From NCBI GenBank assembly GCA_963585895.1, contig OY757924.1, positions 62,512,299 to 62,576,298 on the forward strand: a stretch of 64,000 nucleotides of DNA, written 5' to 3'. The stretch comes from Sepioteuthis lessoniana. Taxonomy: Eukaryota > Mollusca > Cephalopoda > Myopsida > Loliginidae. A program made the translations under genes and the position numbers. A model generated the notes under the pieces. It made no database searches and was not told the origin of the DNA. It worked only from the letters and a program-made list of their open reading frames with translations. Below are positions 21,571 to 34,692 of the stretch, piece after piece (positions within the stretch are counted from its first letter, which is position 1; the number at the start of each line of letters is the position of its first letter).

Positions 21571-22415
21571 TGCCCAGTCGGCAGGGGCTGTAGAATACAC
21601 CGACTGCACATCTGTAGAGTGGTAAAAAAACCCTCAATAAATGTCCTGGATATGACACTAAAAGATCTGATAATGAGGCTCCAGTGATGCTGTAGCTTTG
21701 GGGAATGCGAAGCACCCCTTCGTTGCCATTGCTCCCTGGTCCACTCTGTCCCAGAATAGTAATACCTTATAGGGTCTTACGGATTAAATAGAACTAACTG
21801 CATACTTGACTGAATTGTTTGAATTAGAACAGACTAAACTGAATTGCTTGAAACAGAAATGTTTTTGACAAATAAACTGTGTACTTAAATTAAATTGCGT
21901 GCATATGCAAAACTGTATTGTTTGAAATGGAACTGTTTTTGACATTGAAACTCTACTTAGACTAAACTGAATTGCTCAATATAGAATTGTTTTCACATTT
22001 AATTGCGTGTAAACAAAATATGTATTTATACTAAAGTGAATTAGCTGAATTAGAACTGTTTAACTAAACTGAATAGCTTGAAATAAAAACATTTTTGACA
22101 ATTAAACTGAATACGCATGCTAAACGGGATTTTTTGAAATAGAACTGACATTTTGCATAAAAATGGTTTTGTCTTTAAATAACCAACAATGGTTGATATA
22201 CCATAAAACTCAACCAACCAACCAACCTAAAATGAATTTGGCTTTAAATAACCTACAAAGTTTGATATGACATAAAATCCAACCAACTAGAAATGGATAT
22301 GGCGTTAACTAACTTACTAAGGTTGATATACCATAAAACCCAAACAACCAAAATGGATTTGGCTTTAAATAACTTACAAAGGTTGATATGTCATAAACCC
22401 AACCAATCAACCAAC
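21571..22415 (+). mobile_element. Retroposon family B with quadruplicated tail
   Basis: The head (21571-21785) holds 'ggggctgtagaatacac', 'ctggatatgacac' and 'gctttggggaatgcga'. Body subrepeats (about 21790-22150) have the 'aactgaattgcttgaaa' core. The tail is then repeated four times in tandem with about 60-bp spacing (about 22158, 22229, 22289, 22350). Each tail has a 'ttaaataac'-like block and 'ttgatat', and ends in CCAACCAACC-type sequence. A TA array begins at 22424. Confidence 0.85.
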
Positions 22416-22417
22416 GC

Positions 22418-22423
<6 letters not shown>

Positions 22424-22462
<39 letters not shown>
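22424..22462. repeat. (TA)n microsatellite
   Basis: Uninterrupted TA dinucleotides just after the family B tail array. Confidence 0.95.
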
Positions 22463-22465
<3 letters not shown>

Positions 22466-23685
22466 TATCAGTTAAGTCAGTAAATGACCTAAAGGGAGTA
22501 CTTAAAGCACGGCTGATTAATTAAATGTAAACATATATACAGAATCTTATGCAGAGGAAAATATCTTTAAGAACAAGAAAATTAATATGTAATTTGCATT
22601 GTGAATTTATTTCACTCGTCTATTGATACATGAAATAAATTTATAATGGAAAATACTTATTAATTTTCTTAATTCTAAATGTTGTATACTCATCACATAG
22701 AAATTTTCCTGGTTAACATCCTTTTTCCAACGTTTCAAAATCTCGAAACACTAAGCATTTGAAAAGATTCCGATTTCTGACAGAATAATTTTAAAGTTTT
22801 ATATTTTGGCAAAATTGATGTGTATCCAGTTAGTGGATTTTGTGGTAATTATTCCTATTAATAGTCAGTATGACTTATTCATGCTGGAATAATTAAAAGG
22901 AACACACAGTATACCTTCAGTAGAGATGTATGTACCAAATGAAGCCACTGCCTTCTTTTCTTTTGAACCACACGTTCACAAGATATATTATGTAAGCACG
23001 AACGAGCCCTGAAAGATTCGCTTCATTTGTACCTTTCGTTTTGCTCGGGGACATCGTTTGACGTAGACTTTTTTTTTTCTGGCTCTCGATACGAATGATC
23101 AGTCTAAAATCTCGAGCAACGTATTATCTAATTTGAAATATTTGTTGAATCATTGCTTATACTAAATACATTCTAGGAGAAATAAGACATATCACGTACA
23201 CGAGTGTTAAAGGAGCACAAACAATTTTCTGAAGGTCGGAGTATGTCGAGGGTTGATGTATTTTGTAGATGCACGTGCAGTGCCCGGAGAAAAGATTGAA
23301 ACATGTCTAAAAAAAAACATTTAGAAATAATTGGTGATTAAGGAACCAAACCGTTTCTGAAATGGTCTTCTCGGGGATTTGTTGGGAGAATATGAGTTGT
23401 TTCCTCTCAGCGACAAATATGAATGAGAGAAAAAATGCATGTTCAATTAACAACGTATTTATTGCACGAGTGAAACTGATAGATTGAACGCATAATGAAA
23501 TGAGCAGCATAAAGATTGATGTGTTCAGAAATGTCAATATTGTACGTACGTGTATGGAAACTATAAAGCTTTTTTAGAGAAGACTGCATTTTCGAGAAGA
23601 GTTCTTTAATTATTGGTTGTGTGAAAATGAAATATTCCTGTATGTGAGCAAATTAGTTTCGGGGAATGTATACTCGGTATTATTC
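22463..23685. other. Non-coding, repeat-poor
   Basis: No recognised element or microsatellite. A minus-strand open frame of 76 residues (23307-23537) is hydrophobic, with no known motif. One of the quieter stretches of the window. Confidence 0.4.
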
Positions 23686-23950
23686 TTCGGTGTCATGCTA
23701 ACTACGACGTGGGGTCATCTGGGAAGGAAACTTTCTCTGTGCTATCGCCATCTAGTAGTGATTAGCATAAATCCCATTGGAGAATACTAGCTCACCTGAA
23801 GATCGAGACGTGTAACTCAATGATATATATTTTCTTACTCTTTTCTTTTAAAAAAGATCCTATTTTGTAATCATTGTATAACTGTGTTTTTGTACAGAGA
23901 GTATAAAAGGTTTCTGATTAAAATCTGTTTTAGCTTAAGTTTTAATCAAA
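23686..23950 (+). other. Possible LTR-like or promoter-like segment
   Basis: Starts near 'tgtcatgctaactacgacg', GC-richer than its surroundings. Includes a TATA-like 'gagtataaaagg' (about 23900) and ends in 'ttttaatcaaactt' before a TA array. Composition and layout resemble a retroelement end, but no terminal repeats or target-site duplication were found. Confidence 0.2.
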
Positions 23951-23951
23951 C

Positions 23952-23981
23952 TTATATATATATATATATATATATATATAC
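23952..23981. repeat. (TA)n microsatellite
   Basis: Uninterrupted TA dinucleotides. Confidence 0.95.
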
Positions 23982-23984
23982 TTT

Positions 23985-25475
23985 CAGAGTCATAAAATAA
24001 TCTGCCTAGGTTTCTCCTAAATTTATCATCAGGGTGGTTCATATGATCCGTTTAGGAGAGAACAGGGTTGATTTTTTCAGACACTGAAGTCATTTATATT
24101 TCGCTTTACTTTGTGTAGGAACCACTTTTACGTTTAGCTAAAGGGTATTCTGTCAGAGAATCTGTTTATTTTTTCTTTCGATTAGGCATACGTTATTGGT
24201 TGATTATTCTCAAGTAATACGTATGTTTTTAGTATTTCCTTTTTTATGGAAACATTTCCCAGGTATCAGTTTGTGTAATTTTGTTTTATTTGCAAGTTGT
24301 AATATCGTTTTTTCACACCATCAGAATCATAGACTACTTATAAGATTAATTATACAGGATATGATTATTTTTCTTTCTTTTTTCTCACATTTGTCTTTTG
24401 GCTAAAGTTCAGAAATGAATAACACCCAACAGTGTCCGTTTTGACCACATAAAATTGAACAAGATATTCTCGAATCATTGGTTATATGTGTATACTTATT
24501 TATTGATGATTGCATAAATCCTGTGATTTTTAGTTGAAACTATACGTAGGGAAACATTCTTTCAGATGGCAAGGCCCAAGTAAGTGCGCTGGAAAATCTA
24601 GCTCTATTCCTTGGGTACAAAATTATCGTATTGATGCTAACAAGAATAATTAAACTAATTACAAGCGTGATACTCTTCTTTTTTTTTCTGGATTCGACGT
24701 GAAACGAACCGAAAAATTGCTTTCTCGTTCGACCAGATCCTCCCATTACCGCCACATTAAAGTATCTACTCAGGATGTTATTTGAAGAATGTAATGACTG
24801 ATAACATGCACACGGATTACATCGGCCAAGTTAATTAATGTATTGTGTCGAAAAATATGTTAATTTCCTTTTTAAGGCCCCACATCTGCGGAAGAAGATA
24901 AGGACATTCAATTACCATTTTGTGTTCCAAACAAAATGAACATAACAAAAACTAGAAACCTTTCTTTGCTATTTTTTGTCTTTTTTCTCACCATTCTTTT
25001 CTATTCTCTCTTGCAGGCGTGGCAAGGGTATAAATTTTCTCATTCAATCAGATGATTTCACGTGTTAAATTCTCGGTGCTATTGGCTTCGCGTTCCTGAT
25101 TTTAACGCAGAGCATCTCCTCTGACTAAGTTTTAGGCATTGTTCGAAACGCACTGTTGATAGGATACATTAAATGAATTAAAGTTCGATTATTATTAAAT
25201 GAAGAATAGGTGAAAACGTGGGATGATTTTTTCTATCTGATAGAGATTTGTTCGTTTAGAATACCGAGCAAAAACAACAAATATGGCAGACGTGCCAGAT
25301 AAACCACCAAGTAATCCGAGAAGAATCCAAAAATGAAACGTTAATGTCTTTTTGAAAAGAATGTCTAAACTGCAGAAAAAAAAGAGTTAAAATCAAAGTA
25401 CCTAAATTGTTCAATATAGTAGACTATCTTAGTTAACATACCCGTCTTTCTATATCACTGTCCTGTCTATCTTCC
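23985..25475. other. Non-coding, repeat-poor
   Basis: No recognised element. A short ATG-initiated frame near 25282 is closed after 17 codons and is not regarded as a gene. Confidence 0.4.
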
Positions 25476-25476
25476 A

Positions 25477-25478
<2 letters not shown>

Positions 25479-25539
<61 letters not shown>

Positions 25540-25540
25540 A
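25479..25540. repeat. (TA)n-(TG)n microsatellite
   Basis: TA tract followed by a short TG tract. Confidence 0.95.
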
Positions 25541-26084
25541 TATATTTCAATCATGATACTTGATGCTTTTTCATTTTATTTTGTATACCAATGCATATTC
25601 TTGAAATTTTCTTATTTGTGTTAGATTTTTTGTTATGACTTTTTATTTTTCCGAGATTAATTTTTTTTTTTTTTTTTTTTTTTGTTGAGGCAATATTTTA
25701 TGCCTAATTTTCATATTATAATCTGATTTTGTTTAGTCTGTTTGTCTATTGATTGATAAGTCTAGGTTTTATTATTTTGATTTGTTCGGTCAATTACCTA
25801 AACTAGATTTCTTGTTCGACATGTATTTCTTAAAATATGGTTTCATTATGTATAATTGCTATCCCTAAGGTATTTGTGTGTGTCCTTTCATTTTAGGTTG
25901 TATTATGATAGATGTTTTTTTTTTCTATGAGTTTGTAACCTTTTTGCATTTTATCATGCTTTTTAATTATTGGGGACAGTTCAGTGTGTGAGTATCTGGG
26001 AAGAATCTATCTTATATTTAAGGATACATATGATAATTAAACCGATTCTTTAATGAATCATATATTTTTCTTAATCCTCATCAT
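25541..26084. other. Non-coding, T-rich
   Basis: Poly-T runs at 25661-25683 and 25915-25923. No coding signal. Confidence 0.4.
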
Positions 26085-26560
26085 CTAGAGCTGCTTGCGC
26101 GAATTTCCCCCAATCTCTCTCTCTCTATCATTCGCCATTCGTCTCAATAATCTATCACTTCCGCCAGGTTTTCTAGACAATAACCTGTGTCCGTACAGAC
26201 CTGTTGTAGGTAAGTTCTAGATCGTCGTCCTAAACTTGCACGTTTGTGAGAAGGGTCCATAGGAGAACGTTGCTTATGAAGTCGTTTTTTTTAAACAGTG
26301 TCACACATTTCTTGTTCGTCTTTATGGTTTTAGAGATGGAATGTAGGTGGCCGTACACCCGCTCTTTGTGAAATGTTGCTTCCAGGAAATGTTCGGTATA
26401 GTGCATAAAATTCTTGTGCAATTACCGTCTAGCTTCTTTCTTTATATGCATAGTCAAGGTTCATATGGCGTGACTACGCGACAGCTGCCCGTAAAAAAAT
26501 GTTTTATTTTATCGGATAAGTATGACTTCTCTATGATCGATAACCTATCGATTATCATGA
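26085..26560 (-). mobile_element. LINE family L1, old 5'-truncated fragment
   Basis: Aligns by eye with the L1 copies at 51369 and 61806. In plus-strand order it has 'caccaatctctctct', 'gtccataggagaacgt', 'gtaggtggccgtaca', 'cttgtgcaattaccgtctagc' and 'ttttatttt atcgg' (RT side at the right). Frames are destroyed. The 3' (ATG)n tail is not clear. Confidence 0.65.
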
Positions 26561-26564
26561 CCAT

Positions 26565-27753
26565 TTTTATAATATGAATGTTATTTTACAAAGGTTCGGT
26601 GGATAATTTTTAAAGGTTTTTAAAATTAAGGGTGTTTTACCCGAGAGGAAATGACAACAAATCAAATTTAAATTAAATTTAAATTTATTCAAATATAATA
26701 CAAGAATGGGCTGAAAATTTGATAAGCAGAAAAGTTAGTATGATGACATCATATCTGCTATTAGTGACTATTTCACCAATGAAATCCATGCACTGCAACA
26801 ACAATGGAAGATATCTGTGAGACGCAATGGTATGATATTGAATAAAAATCAATTCATTTAGTCTCATTCTTTTAAGAATCTTGGTCTACCCTCGTTCATT
26901 GCAGTCGATCCTCATATAATTAGCTTTTTTTGCAATAATGGTAGCTCACTGGAAAGATAAATTAAATGTGTGAAGAAATCCGGTTTTTCTTTAAAAAAAT
27001 GTCTATTAAAGATAAAAAATTCAACTCGAGTTAAATTTTATATCCCTTCTGGTATATTCTCATTACTTAAAGACACAAGTGAATTTAAGTCTCATTGAGT
27101 ATACCATTCATAAAGTCTTGTGCCATATATGTTCTCTGACGAAAGCAATAAGCTGGAAACATACACGCATTTAAGAAGGAAAAGAGATAAATCTTTAAAA
27201 AATACAAATCTCTTCGCTGACCTATTGATTTTTAAATATCTCTTTCTCTTTTTGGATATACAAAGGAAACACTTTTCATATATATATATATATATATTTA
27301 CACGCACTCACACACAAACATCCACCCACGCATATATATATAATTACTAGCATAAGTCGGATTATTTTCGCTAAAAAACAATAAGAAATTGAAGTTATTC
27401 AATTTGTATCTTATAATACTTTATAATCAATTTAATCTAGTTTGAAACATAGAAACACTATAATTCTTATAATTAAAACTAAATAAAGTAACATAAACAC
27501 TGCATATCTGATTGATTTTTAAAAGTGTGATGTTTAAGTTCACCAAAAGTTGACGAACCTAACTAAATGGAAGTTTCGTTATAAAAATGTAATTAAAATT
27601 TCAGAATACTTGGGGAAGTTTTTTGGGGCTTTTTTTACAAATTACCTAGAAACATTCATTAACCGATTTATGTATAAATATTACTACTCGTTGAAGACTC
27701 TGTCATTTTGTATGATAATTAAATCTAAGTAGTTAGTGAAAATTGATAACAGG
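26565..27753. other. Non-coding, mostly repeat-poor
   Basis: Short TA tracts at 27280-27297 and near 27332-27341. No recognised element or coding signal. Confidence 0.4.
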
Positions 27754-27769
27754 CACTCCCTCCATCAAC
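27754..27769. repeat. Left target-site duplication of SINE E
   Basis: cactccctccatcaac, identical to 27898-27913. Confidence 0.9.
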
Positions 27770-27897
27770 GGGCACCTTGGTTGGTGTAATGGTTAGCAAG
27801 GTAGACTAGCAAACCTACACGAGTGAGTTCGATTCTCATTAGGTGCCCAATTCATGCTGCTTTGTGCTACATCTAAGCAAAAAGCTTAGTAAATTAC
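27770..27897 (+). mobile_element. SINE family E, complete 128-bp insertion
   Basis: A tRNA-like head with 'ggtgtaatggttagcaaggt' (A box region) and 'gagttcgattctc' (B box region) is followed by a short body. The end contains a small hairpin (ctaagc / gcttag). A perfect 16-bp direct duplication on both sides (27754-27769 and 27898-27913) defines the ends exactly and implies a fairly recent LINE-mediated insertion. The head resembles a tRNA, but the anticodon stem is not clear enough to name the parent. Confidence 0.9.
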
Positions 27898-27913
27898 CAC
27901 TCCCTCCATCAAC
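27898..27913. repeat. Right target-site duplication of SINE E
   Basis: cactccctccatcaac, identical to 27754-27769. Confidence 0.9.
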
Positions 27914-28915
27914 TTAAAAGGTAGCTATTAAGGCGTGCTTTGAATTCCTGCTCAAAAATATCAGTACGGAAGGCAAGCAAAACATTAAAAAAATACCCTA
28001 CATTTTAAGTATAAAAAATCGTATCAGCACCATTTTTTATAAACAATTCATCTTGAAAAAGAAAAATAAGCACGTTAACATGATTTTTGAATATACAATA
28101 AAAAAAACTCAGTGAAATCATTTTTGAATTTATTATTAAGATGTTATTAAAATTAGGAAATGATTATACTTTTAAATTGCATTTTTAATATTTTAATGGC
28201 AATAATATACAAATATTCCGTAACCCGTGAGACACTTATTTTGACTAATTTTTATTTCCTATCTTTTTGCTTTTTGTTTTTTATATTAATTTAAAAATGT
28301 CAAGTTCAAAGGGGAAAATTTGAAATTACTTAAATGAGTGTTAATGAAGGTTTCCATACTTTTTTCTTCTAACGTTTTATTTTGGAAAATTAATAAACAA
28401 TATTTGCACGTGTGTGAAAAAAATGATAGCCAAAATGTAATACAAAATTCTGGTGCAACCCTTTTTAACGCAGAATAAATACTGATCCAGAATTTGTTTC
28501 CCAAATAATCTAAAGAAAAAAAATCCTTTAAATCATTGTATTAAAAGCTCGCGAAACATTTAAGATAGTTTTAAATTCAATAATTTCTTCCAATATCTCC
28601 CAATTTAGTTTATTTACTTTATTTCCTGCACACCTTCAGACATGTGCATTTTTTTAATAATCTACAAAACGTATATGTTATATAATATATCCCTACCGAT
28701 TAAATATCGCCACGCTCACGACGGGGAGTTAAGTGACTGGAAATAATCTTCAAATCTTTTGATAAAATAATATGCATAATAAAATTCATTAGTTTATTTA
28801 TGAACTTTACACAACTTATTGAAATCTGATAGATTCCCTGACTATTGGTGATTTTTTTCAATAGGAGGCTGCTATTTCTTGGGAAAGGTCCATGTCGTCT
28901 ATGATTGAATACCGA
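27914..28915. other. Non-coding, repeat-poor
   Basis: A very AT-rich stretch without recognised elements. Open frames on the minus strand (28286-28504) show no motif. Confidence 0.4.
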
Positions 28916-28918
28916 ATA

Positions 28919-29145
28919 TAGGATGCGCTCAAAATGTAATGGTAATCGACTTAATATGACACAATTTCTAACCCTCTACAAGGCTGTTTCGTTTGAACTA
29001 GTGCTAATAACCTGGGGGAAAGATATGTATTCAAGTATTCTCCCTCCAGGCATAGGTAAATATTTAAGGAGATTAGGCTCTTTAGACTCGATATTGCAAC
29101 TGATCTAGGAGAAAAAAAGTTCTGAATGGCAACCTGTCAAATTCA
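28919..29145 (+). mobile_element. SINE family C, diverged
   Basis: The head 'gatgcgctcaaaatgtaatg' is followed by the middle 'gtattctccctccaggcat' and 'agattaggctctttaga', and the near-end 'gttctgaatggcaacctgtc'. Order agrees with the complete family C copies, but the B box is degraded. Confidence 0.6.
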
Positions 29146-30658
<1,513 letters not shown>

Positions 30659-31090
30659 CTCAGTTATTCACCACCCAGTTGGCTAGGGCAGGAGAATACA
30701 TAGACTGCATCTCTGCAGAGCGATAACACCCACTAAACGAGTGTTCTTGATATCACATTAACCAATATGATTATGAGGCTCCAGTAATGCTGGATATTTG
30801 GTGAAGGCTGATTACATTTTCATTGATATATCTCCAAGGTCCACTTTGGCCCAATGTGGTAGCATCGATGGGTCAACTAGAATTGTTTGACATTTAACGG
30901 TGTGCATACAAATGATTGAAGTTTATTGAATTGTAGGTTCATACACCGCAGTATTTTGAACTATTTAACTGTTTGCAAACAAATGAGTAATGCCGAATGG
31001 AATAATTAATGTTAAATAGAAATACTTCTAACCACTTCACTGTGTGCAAAAAGGATTAATATTGAATATGATTATAAAAGCTGGATGGCT

Positions 31091-31098
31091 ATAATTGA
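31091..31098. repeat. Left target-site duplication of SINE C
   Basis: ataattga, repeated at 31379-31386. Confidence 0.75.
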
Positions 31099-31378
31099 GG
31101 TGCCCGTGGTGTAATGGTTATCGTCGTAGGAAATGGTCACGGCGACACGAGTTCAAATCCTGGAAGAGATTGATTACCTTTCACATAGCACTAATACCCT
31201 TGGAAAAGGTATGAATCAAATTAAGTATTGAGTAAATAGTAGGGTAGACTAGGTTCTTCAGCCTTGGTGAGGCAACTAGTCCAGGAGAAGGACAACTCTG
31301 AATTCAAACCTGTTAAATTCCTTTTAAAAATTGACCTTGTGTCATATCCTCCCCGAGCAGAGGGGTTGGGTAAATATG
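31099..31378 (+). mobile_element. SINE family C, complete 280 bp, nested in B
   Basis: The head 'ggtgcccgtggtgtaatggt' includes a tRNA-like A box. The B box is 'gagttcaaatcctgg'. The middle runs through 'cacatagcactaatac' and 'agtagggtagactaggttct'. The end is 'gtgtcatatcctccccgagc' plus a G-rich stretch. Direct repeats of 8 bp flank it, and both sides are family B body sequence. Confidence 0.9.
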
Positions 31379-31386
31379 ATAATTGA
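31379..31386. repeat. Right target-site duplication of SINE C
   Basis: ataattga, identical to 31091-31098. Confidence 0.75.
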
Positions 31387-31689
31387 CACAATTTAACTGA
31401 GTAGACACAATAACATTACCACCGATGTAAACAAATAAGTTCTGACTCGTTTAAAAAAATAAATTACCAACAAACTATGTGTACAAAAAAATGACTGTTA
31501 TATGGCAATACTAGAGACAATCTAATTGTGTGCAAAAGAAAAAGTTAAAAAATCATGCTTGTTTAAGAAGGGTATCTATAAAATGGACTTGTAAATGATA
31601 TATATTTAATATACACGTATAAAGAAGATTTGGTATTAAATAACATACAACGATTGATATGCCATAAAACCAAAACAAACAAACTCAAT

Positions 31690-32330
31690 TGTCCAGGACA
31701 CTTTTGAGACTTTTGGTTGATTTTAATAATGCTGGCGTCTAAATGGATTTAATCGTTCTTCTGATCTCCAAAACCTCGAATTTCCTTTTCAAGGTTTTCG
31801 TGACTGTTGCAAGCTCACCGACTATATTTGGTGTCACTGTCATCCTTTGTTTTTACAATTATTTTTAATTCGCTAATAAGGTCCAAGTATTTGTTTTTTC
31901 TTTTCGCTTTCTCTTATTTTCCCTCAGAGGTCTACTGGGACAGCAAAATCCACTAGACAGCTACTTCTTTTTTTTTTCATTATTTGTCTGGACGTCTTAC
32001 CGAGATTAGGTGATCAGGTTGTATGTCAAAATGACAGAGAATGTTATGCGTCTTTTTCTTTAGGACAGATATTATTTCGTGCGTATACTATTTGGTAGTA
32101 TGGTCAAATTTTAATCCCTTGTACAATTCCCTGTGGATAAATTTTCCTACCCAGTCGTGTCTAGTTTTATAAAATGTTGTGCTAGTTTGCTGCCTTGTTT
32201 TATGATAGGATTAACCGTTTCATCTCTGTTTAATTACAACCTAAACGTTCGATTCTGCGACATATTTTCAATTCTTGCTTTTATTATTAGCATCTAGCAA
32301 TTATGTCTTTAATAGTCCATGACAAATGTA
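31690..32330 (-). mobile_element. LINE family L2 fragment
   Basis: In minus sense, 31735-31860 reads without a stop through MTVTPNIVGELATVTK and then LKRKFEVLEIRR, the C-terminal region of a non-LTR retrotransposon ORF ('VTVIPIV.GALGTVTKGL' type in the family). Upstream blocks at about 31930-32170 match the L2 copies at 54870 and 55380 ('ggtctactgggacagcaaaa', 'gtatggtcaaattttaatcc'). The remainder is frameshifted. Confidence 0.7.
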
Positions 32331-32374
32331 CGTTTTATGCTCGACACAAAGCAGACAGTTTCTCTCCCTCTCTC

Positions 32375-32379
<5 letters not shown>

Positions 32380-32420
<41 letters not shown>

Positions 32421-32440
32421 GAGAGAGAGAGTGAGAGAGA
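32380..32440. repeat. (TA)n-(GA)n microsatellite
   Basis: TA tract to about 32416, then a GA tract. Confidence 0.95.
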
Positions 32441-32609
32441 CAAGGACAGATTTTCTTATTTTAAATACTGAATAAGTTTAAATTAAAATCAGGTTTCTAT
32501 ATCTTCCTTGCCATCACCAAATTATTGATTAAGGAGTTCGGAACACTGATATACCCCATAACCAGAAAAAAGAGAATAAAACAGAGCTGTTCATGTGAAT
32601 ATGTTAACA

Positions 32610-32612
<3 letters not shown>
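32441..32612. other. Non-coding, nothing recognised
   Basis: Short interval between two simple arrays. Confidence 0.4.

Positions 32613-32659
<47 letters not shown>
32613..32659. repeat. (TA)n microsatellite
   Basis: Uninterrupted TA dinucleotides just upstream of a family B copy. Confidence 0.95.
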
Positions 32660-32661
<2 letters not shown>

Positions 32662-32715
32662 TTGTGCAAAGTGACAAGTTTTTATCCATTATTACGTGTT
32701 TCCTTCTTTCTTTAG

Positions 32716-33600
32716 TCCTGTCGCCTGGGGCTGTAGAATACACCGACTACACTTCTGCTGAGGCGTAAGACCCCCACCAACAATTGTCCTGGATATAACA
32801 CTCAAAAATATGATGGTGAGGTTCCAGTGATGCTGGAGCTTTGGGGAATCCGGAGCACACCTTCATTCCCATCGCTCCCAGGTCCACTCTTGTCTGAAGT
32901 GATAGCAACTGATAGGGTGTTCTCTGTGGGTCAAACAGAACTCAACTGTGTACTAATGCTAAACTGAATTGTTTGAAATAGAACTCCTTTGACATTTAAC
33001 TGTGTGTAGACAAAAATGAATTTATAATAAAACGAATTACTTGAAATAGAAATGTTTTTGACAATAAAAGTGTGTACTCACATGTGTTAGACCACCCGCC
33101 AACGAGTGTCTTGGATATAACTTGAAACACACAGACGGTGAGGTTCCAATGATGCTGGAGCTTTGAGAAATGCAGAGCACCCCTTTATCGTCATTGCTCC
33201 CAGGTCCTCTCCGGCCCAGTGTTGTAGGACCTGATATGGTCATATCTATGTGTCAAATAGAACTAAACTGCGTACTCATGCTAAACTGAACTTTTTAAAA
33301 CAGAACTGTATTTGACATTGAAACTTTATTTGTGCTAAACTGAACTGTTTAAAATTTAACTGTGTAAACAAAATCTGTACTTATAACAAACTGAATTATT
33401 TGAATTTGCACTGTTTGAATAAACCAAAAAGCATAAAGTATAAATGTCTTTGACAACTAAACTGTGTATTCATTCTAAACTGAATTGTTTGAAATAGAAT
33501 TGATCATTTGTATAAAAATAGATTTGGTATTAAATAACTTACAAAAGTTGATATGCAATACAACCCAACCCAACCAGCCAACCAACCAACCAGCCTTCGC
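32716..33600 (+). mobile_element. Retroposon family B with a second internal head
   Basis: A complete head at 32716-32940 is followed by one or two body units. At about 33080-33255 a second, partial head starts ('gttagaccacccgccaacga', 'gatgctggagctttgagaaa', 'cccaggtcctctccggccca') and is followed by more body and the tail (about 33525-33600) with CCAACC repeats. This is either a tandem B pair with a truncated second copy or a template-switch product. Confidence 0.85.
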
Positions 33601-33604
33601 TCTT

Positions 33605-34259
33605 TTCGAAATAGAATTTAATATCTGTTCAATCTCTCCTAATAACAAAACTTGTCAATTTATATTTCAGTAACTTTTTTCTTTTAAATCTATGTATATG
33701 TGAGTGCTTCTTCTTGTACAAGGATCTGCGTGTGTTTGCGTGTTTATATGAGATTATGAGAAAAAAATTGCAAAATTTGTCTCTACCATTCAATCACACT
33801 GCAATACGTGTAAAACTTTTGGCCAACATTAACACACACCAAGTTACACTTAAATCTGCAAATTTTCAACTATTCTTCAATAAATGTCAATAATGTATAT
33901 CCTGTATAAGCTATGGACGAGTTTGTTTTTAGTCACCAAAATATTACTTTTTGTTTTTGTCTGTTGAGCTTTTGACGCATAGATAGTAGATGTTGTCGAT
34001 AATTGTTACAGTCATTTTCTCCTCATTAATTTACGTTAATGAGAACTTAAACACGTAAGATTATATATCCTGGCAAGTTAGGAATCAGACTGAGTTGCCA
34101 TCCATTTCATCAATTTTTTTTTTTTTAATATTACATAACTCAAATTTAGTTGATCGTAATTTTCTTTTTTGATGGCATGCCATTTTGTTTCGTCTATTTG
34201 GCTATTTTTCATTTTGATTTTGCTAAATTTATAAACATAGGTTTGAAACGTTAATGCCG
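33605..34259. other. Non-coding, nothing recognised
   Basis: No recognised element or coding signal. Confidence 0.35.
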
Positions 34260-34606
34260 TCTACACAAGAATGTTGAGAGCAATATTGAATAAGTCCTGG
34301 CGGCAACACCATACAAAGCACCAACTATACGGCCACTTGCCTCCCATCACGAAAACTATCCAAGTTAGACGAACCAGACACTGCTGGAGAAGCAGAGACG
34401 AGCTTATAAGGGATGTACTCCTATGGACACCCACATACTGTCGAGCAAAAGCAGGACAACCAGCTCGAACATACATACAGCAGCTATGTGAGGATACGGA
34501 ATGTCGTTCTGAAGACTTGCCAGAGGCGATGAACGATAGGTAAAAGTGGCGAGAGAGGGTCAGGGATATCCGTGCTAGCGGTGCGACATGATGATGATGA
34601 TGATTT
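34260..34606 (+). mobile_element. LINE family L1, 5'-truncated with (ATG)n tail
   Basis: An open stretch of 90 codons (34271-34543) is the ORF C terminus. Blocks are MLRAILNKSWRQH, LYGHLPPITKTIQVRRTRH and WTPTYCRAKAGQPARTYIQ, then LCEDTECRSEDLPEAMNDR. After the frame ends, 'tggcgagagagggtcaggga' and the 3' (ATG)n/(GAT)n run follow at 34588-34604. It is one of the least decayed L1 copies here. The 5' end is cut inside the region downstream of the RT fingers and palm, so it cannot encode RT. Confidence 0.85.
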
Positions 34607-34692
34607 ATTTATTTATGAAACTATCTATTAAAATGACACTTTAAAACTTTTTGTAAGAAAACTGGCCCTATTCTTTATTAATTATTTTGGTT

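Larger units (their letters stand above)
30672..31680 (+). mobile_element. Retroposon family B, interrupted by SINE C
   Basis: The head 'gttggctagggcaggagaata' (30672 onward) runs through 'atgctggatatttggtgaag' to 'ggtcaactagaattgtttga'. Body subrepeats ('actatttaactgtttgcaaa') continue to 31098. They resume after the inserted SINE at 31387, and the tail 'attaaataacatacaacg / ttgatatgccataaaacc' ends near 31680. Confidence 0.8.

Noticed and set aside
25282-25340. ATG-initiated short frame as a gene start
   Set aside because: It closes after 17 codons, with no splice donor or continuation that I could support.
34271-34543. Host gene of 90 codons
   Set aside because: The same protein end appears at six other places in the window and belongs to LINE family L1.
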